A stretch of DNA of 64,000 nucleotides from Eublepharis macularius. Taxonomy: Eukaryota > Chordata > Lepidosauria > Squamata > Eublepharidae. Below are positions 63,882-64,000 of the stretch, in pieces. Location: contig NC_072791.1 in the NCBI RefSeq assembly GCF_028583425.1, forward strand, positions 12,853,868-12,917,867. Reading direction: 5' to 3'. The translations under genes and the position numbers were made by a program. Within the stretch, counting starts at the first letter, position 1. Each line of letters begins with the position of its first letter. The notes beneath the pieces are model-generated. The model did no database searches. It was not told the DNA's origin and saw only the letters and a list, made by a program, of their open reading frames with translations.

Positions 63882-64000
63882 AAATTGCTCCTAGTTGTTG
63901 CCCCTCTTCTTGAGCCTCCAGTGCCCTTTACTTCTGGTAGCTGTTGTGGTGGCAATATGGAGGGAGGGTCTATTTTATTCCCTGCCTCAGCCTGTGGTGT

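Overview
This is nuclear DNA of a vertebrate, most likely a squamate reptile (a lizard; gecko is only my guess). Two first exons fix the locus. SIX4 exon 1 lies on the minus strand (coding 7140-7924) and MNAT1 exon 1 on the plus strand (coding 15122-15210). They are head to head with about 7.2 kb between start codons, the SIX4-MNAT1 neighbourhood known from other tetrapods. The repeats point to a reptile: CR1, L2-like and BovB/RTE LINEs, a Penelope-like element, a 5S-rRNA-derived SINE, several tRNA-derived SINEs and many short hAT-like elements.

Layout: 1-7139 is SIX4 intron 1 (exon 2 is not in the window). 6990-8480 is a CpG-rich promoter/exon island. 8500-14870 is the intergenic space, with Penelope 3'-end hairpins, SINEs and microsatellites. 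14870-15121 is the MNAT1 promoter/5'UTR. From 15211 to the window end I find no further MNAT1 exon, so this is taken to be MNAT1 intron 1, about 49 kb, built largely from layered transposable elements. No other protein-coding gene is supported; nearly all other open frames come from repeats, microsatellites or the antisense of SIX4.

The most unusual structure is a 3.77-kb foldback element (52563-56335). Two long inverted arms, partly identical, carry two kinds of internal tandem repeat and are flanked by an 8-bp target duplication inside an older L2-like LINE. Second is a set of short hairpins (9239-9441, 10688-10886, 40382-40536, 42886-43093, 63595-63869). Each is flanked by a 12-14 bp duplication, and each consists of head-to-head copies of the 3' end of a Penelope-like element whose coding remnant is at 16010-18990. 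A third group is hAT-like miniature elements with clean 8-bp duplications. Nesting gives a relative chronology for many insertions.

Functionally the window holds only the 5' ends of two genes: a Six-family homeodomain transcription factor, and the RING-containing assembly subunit of the CDK-activating kinase/TFIIH. I see no evidence that they act together. All family names come from reading motifs by eye; no search was run.
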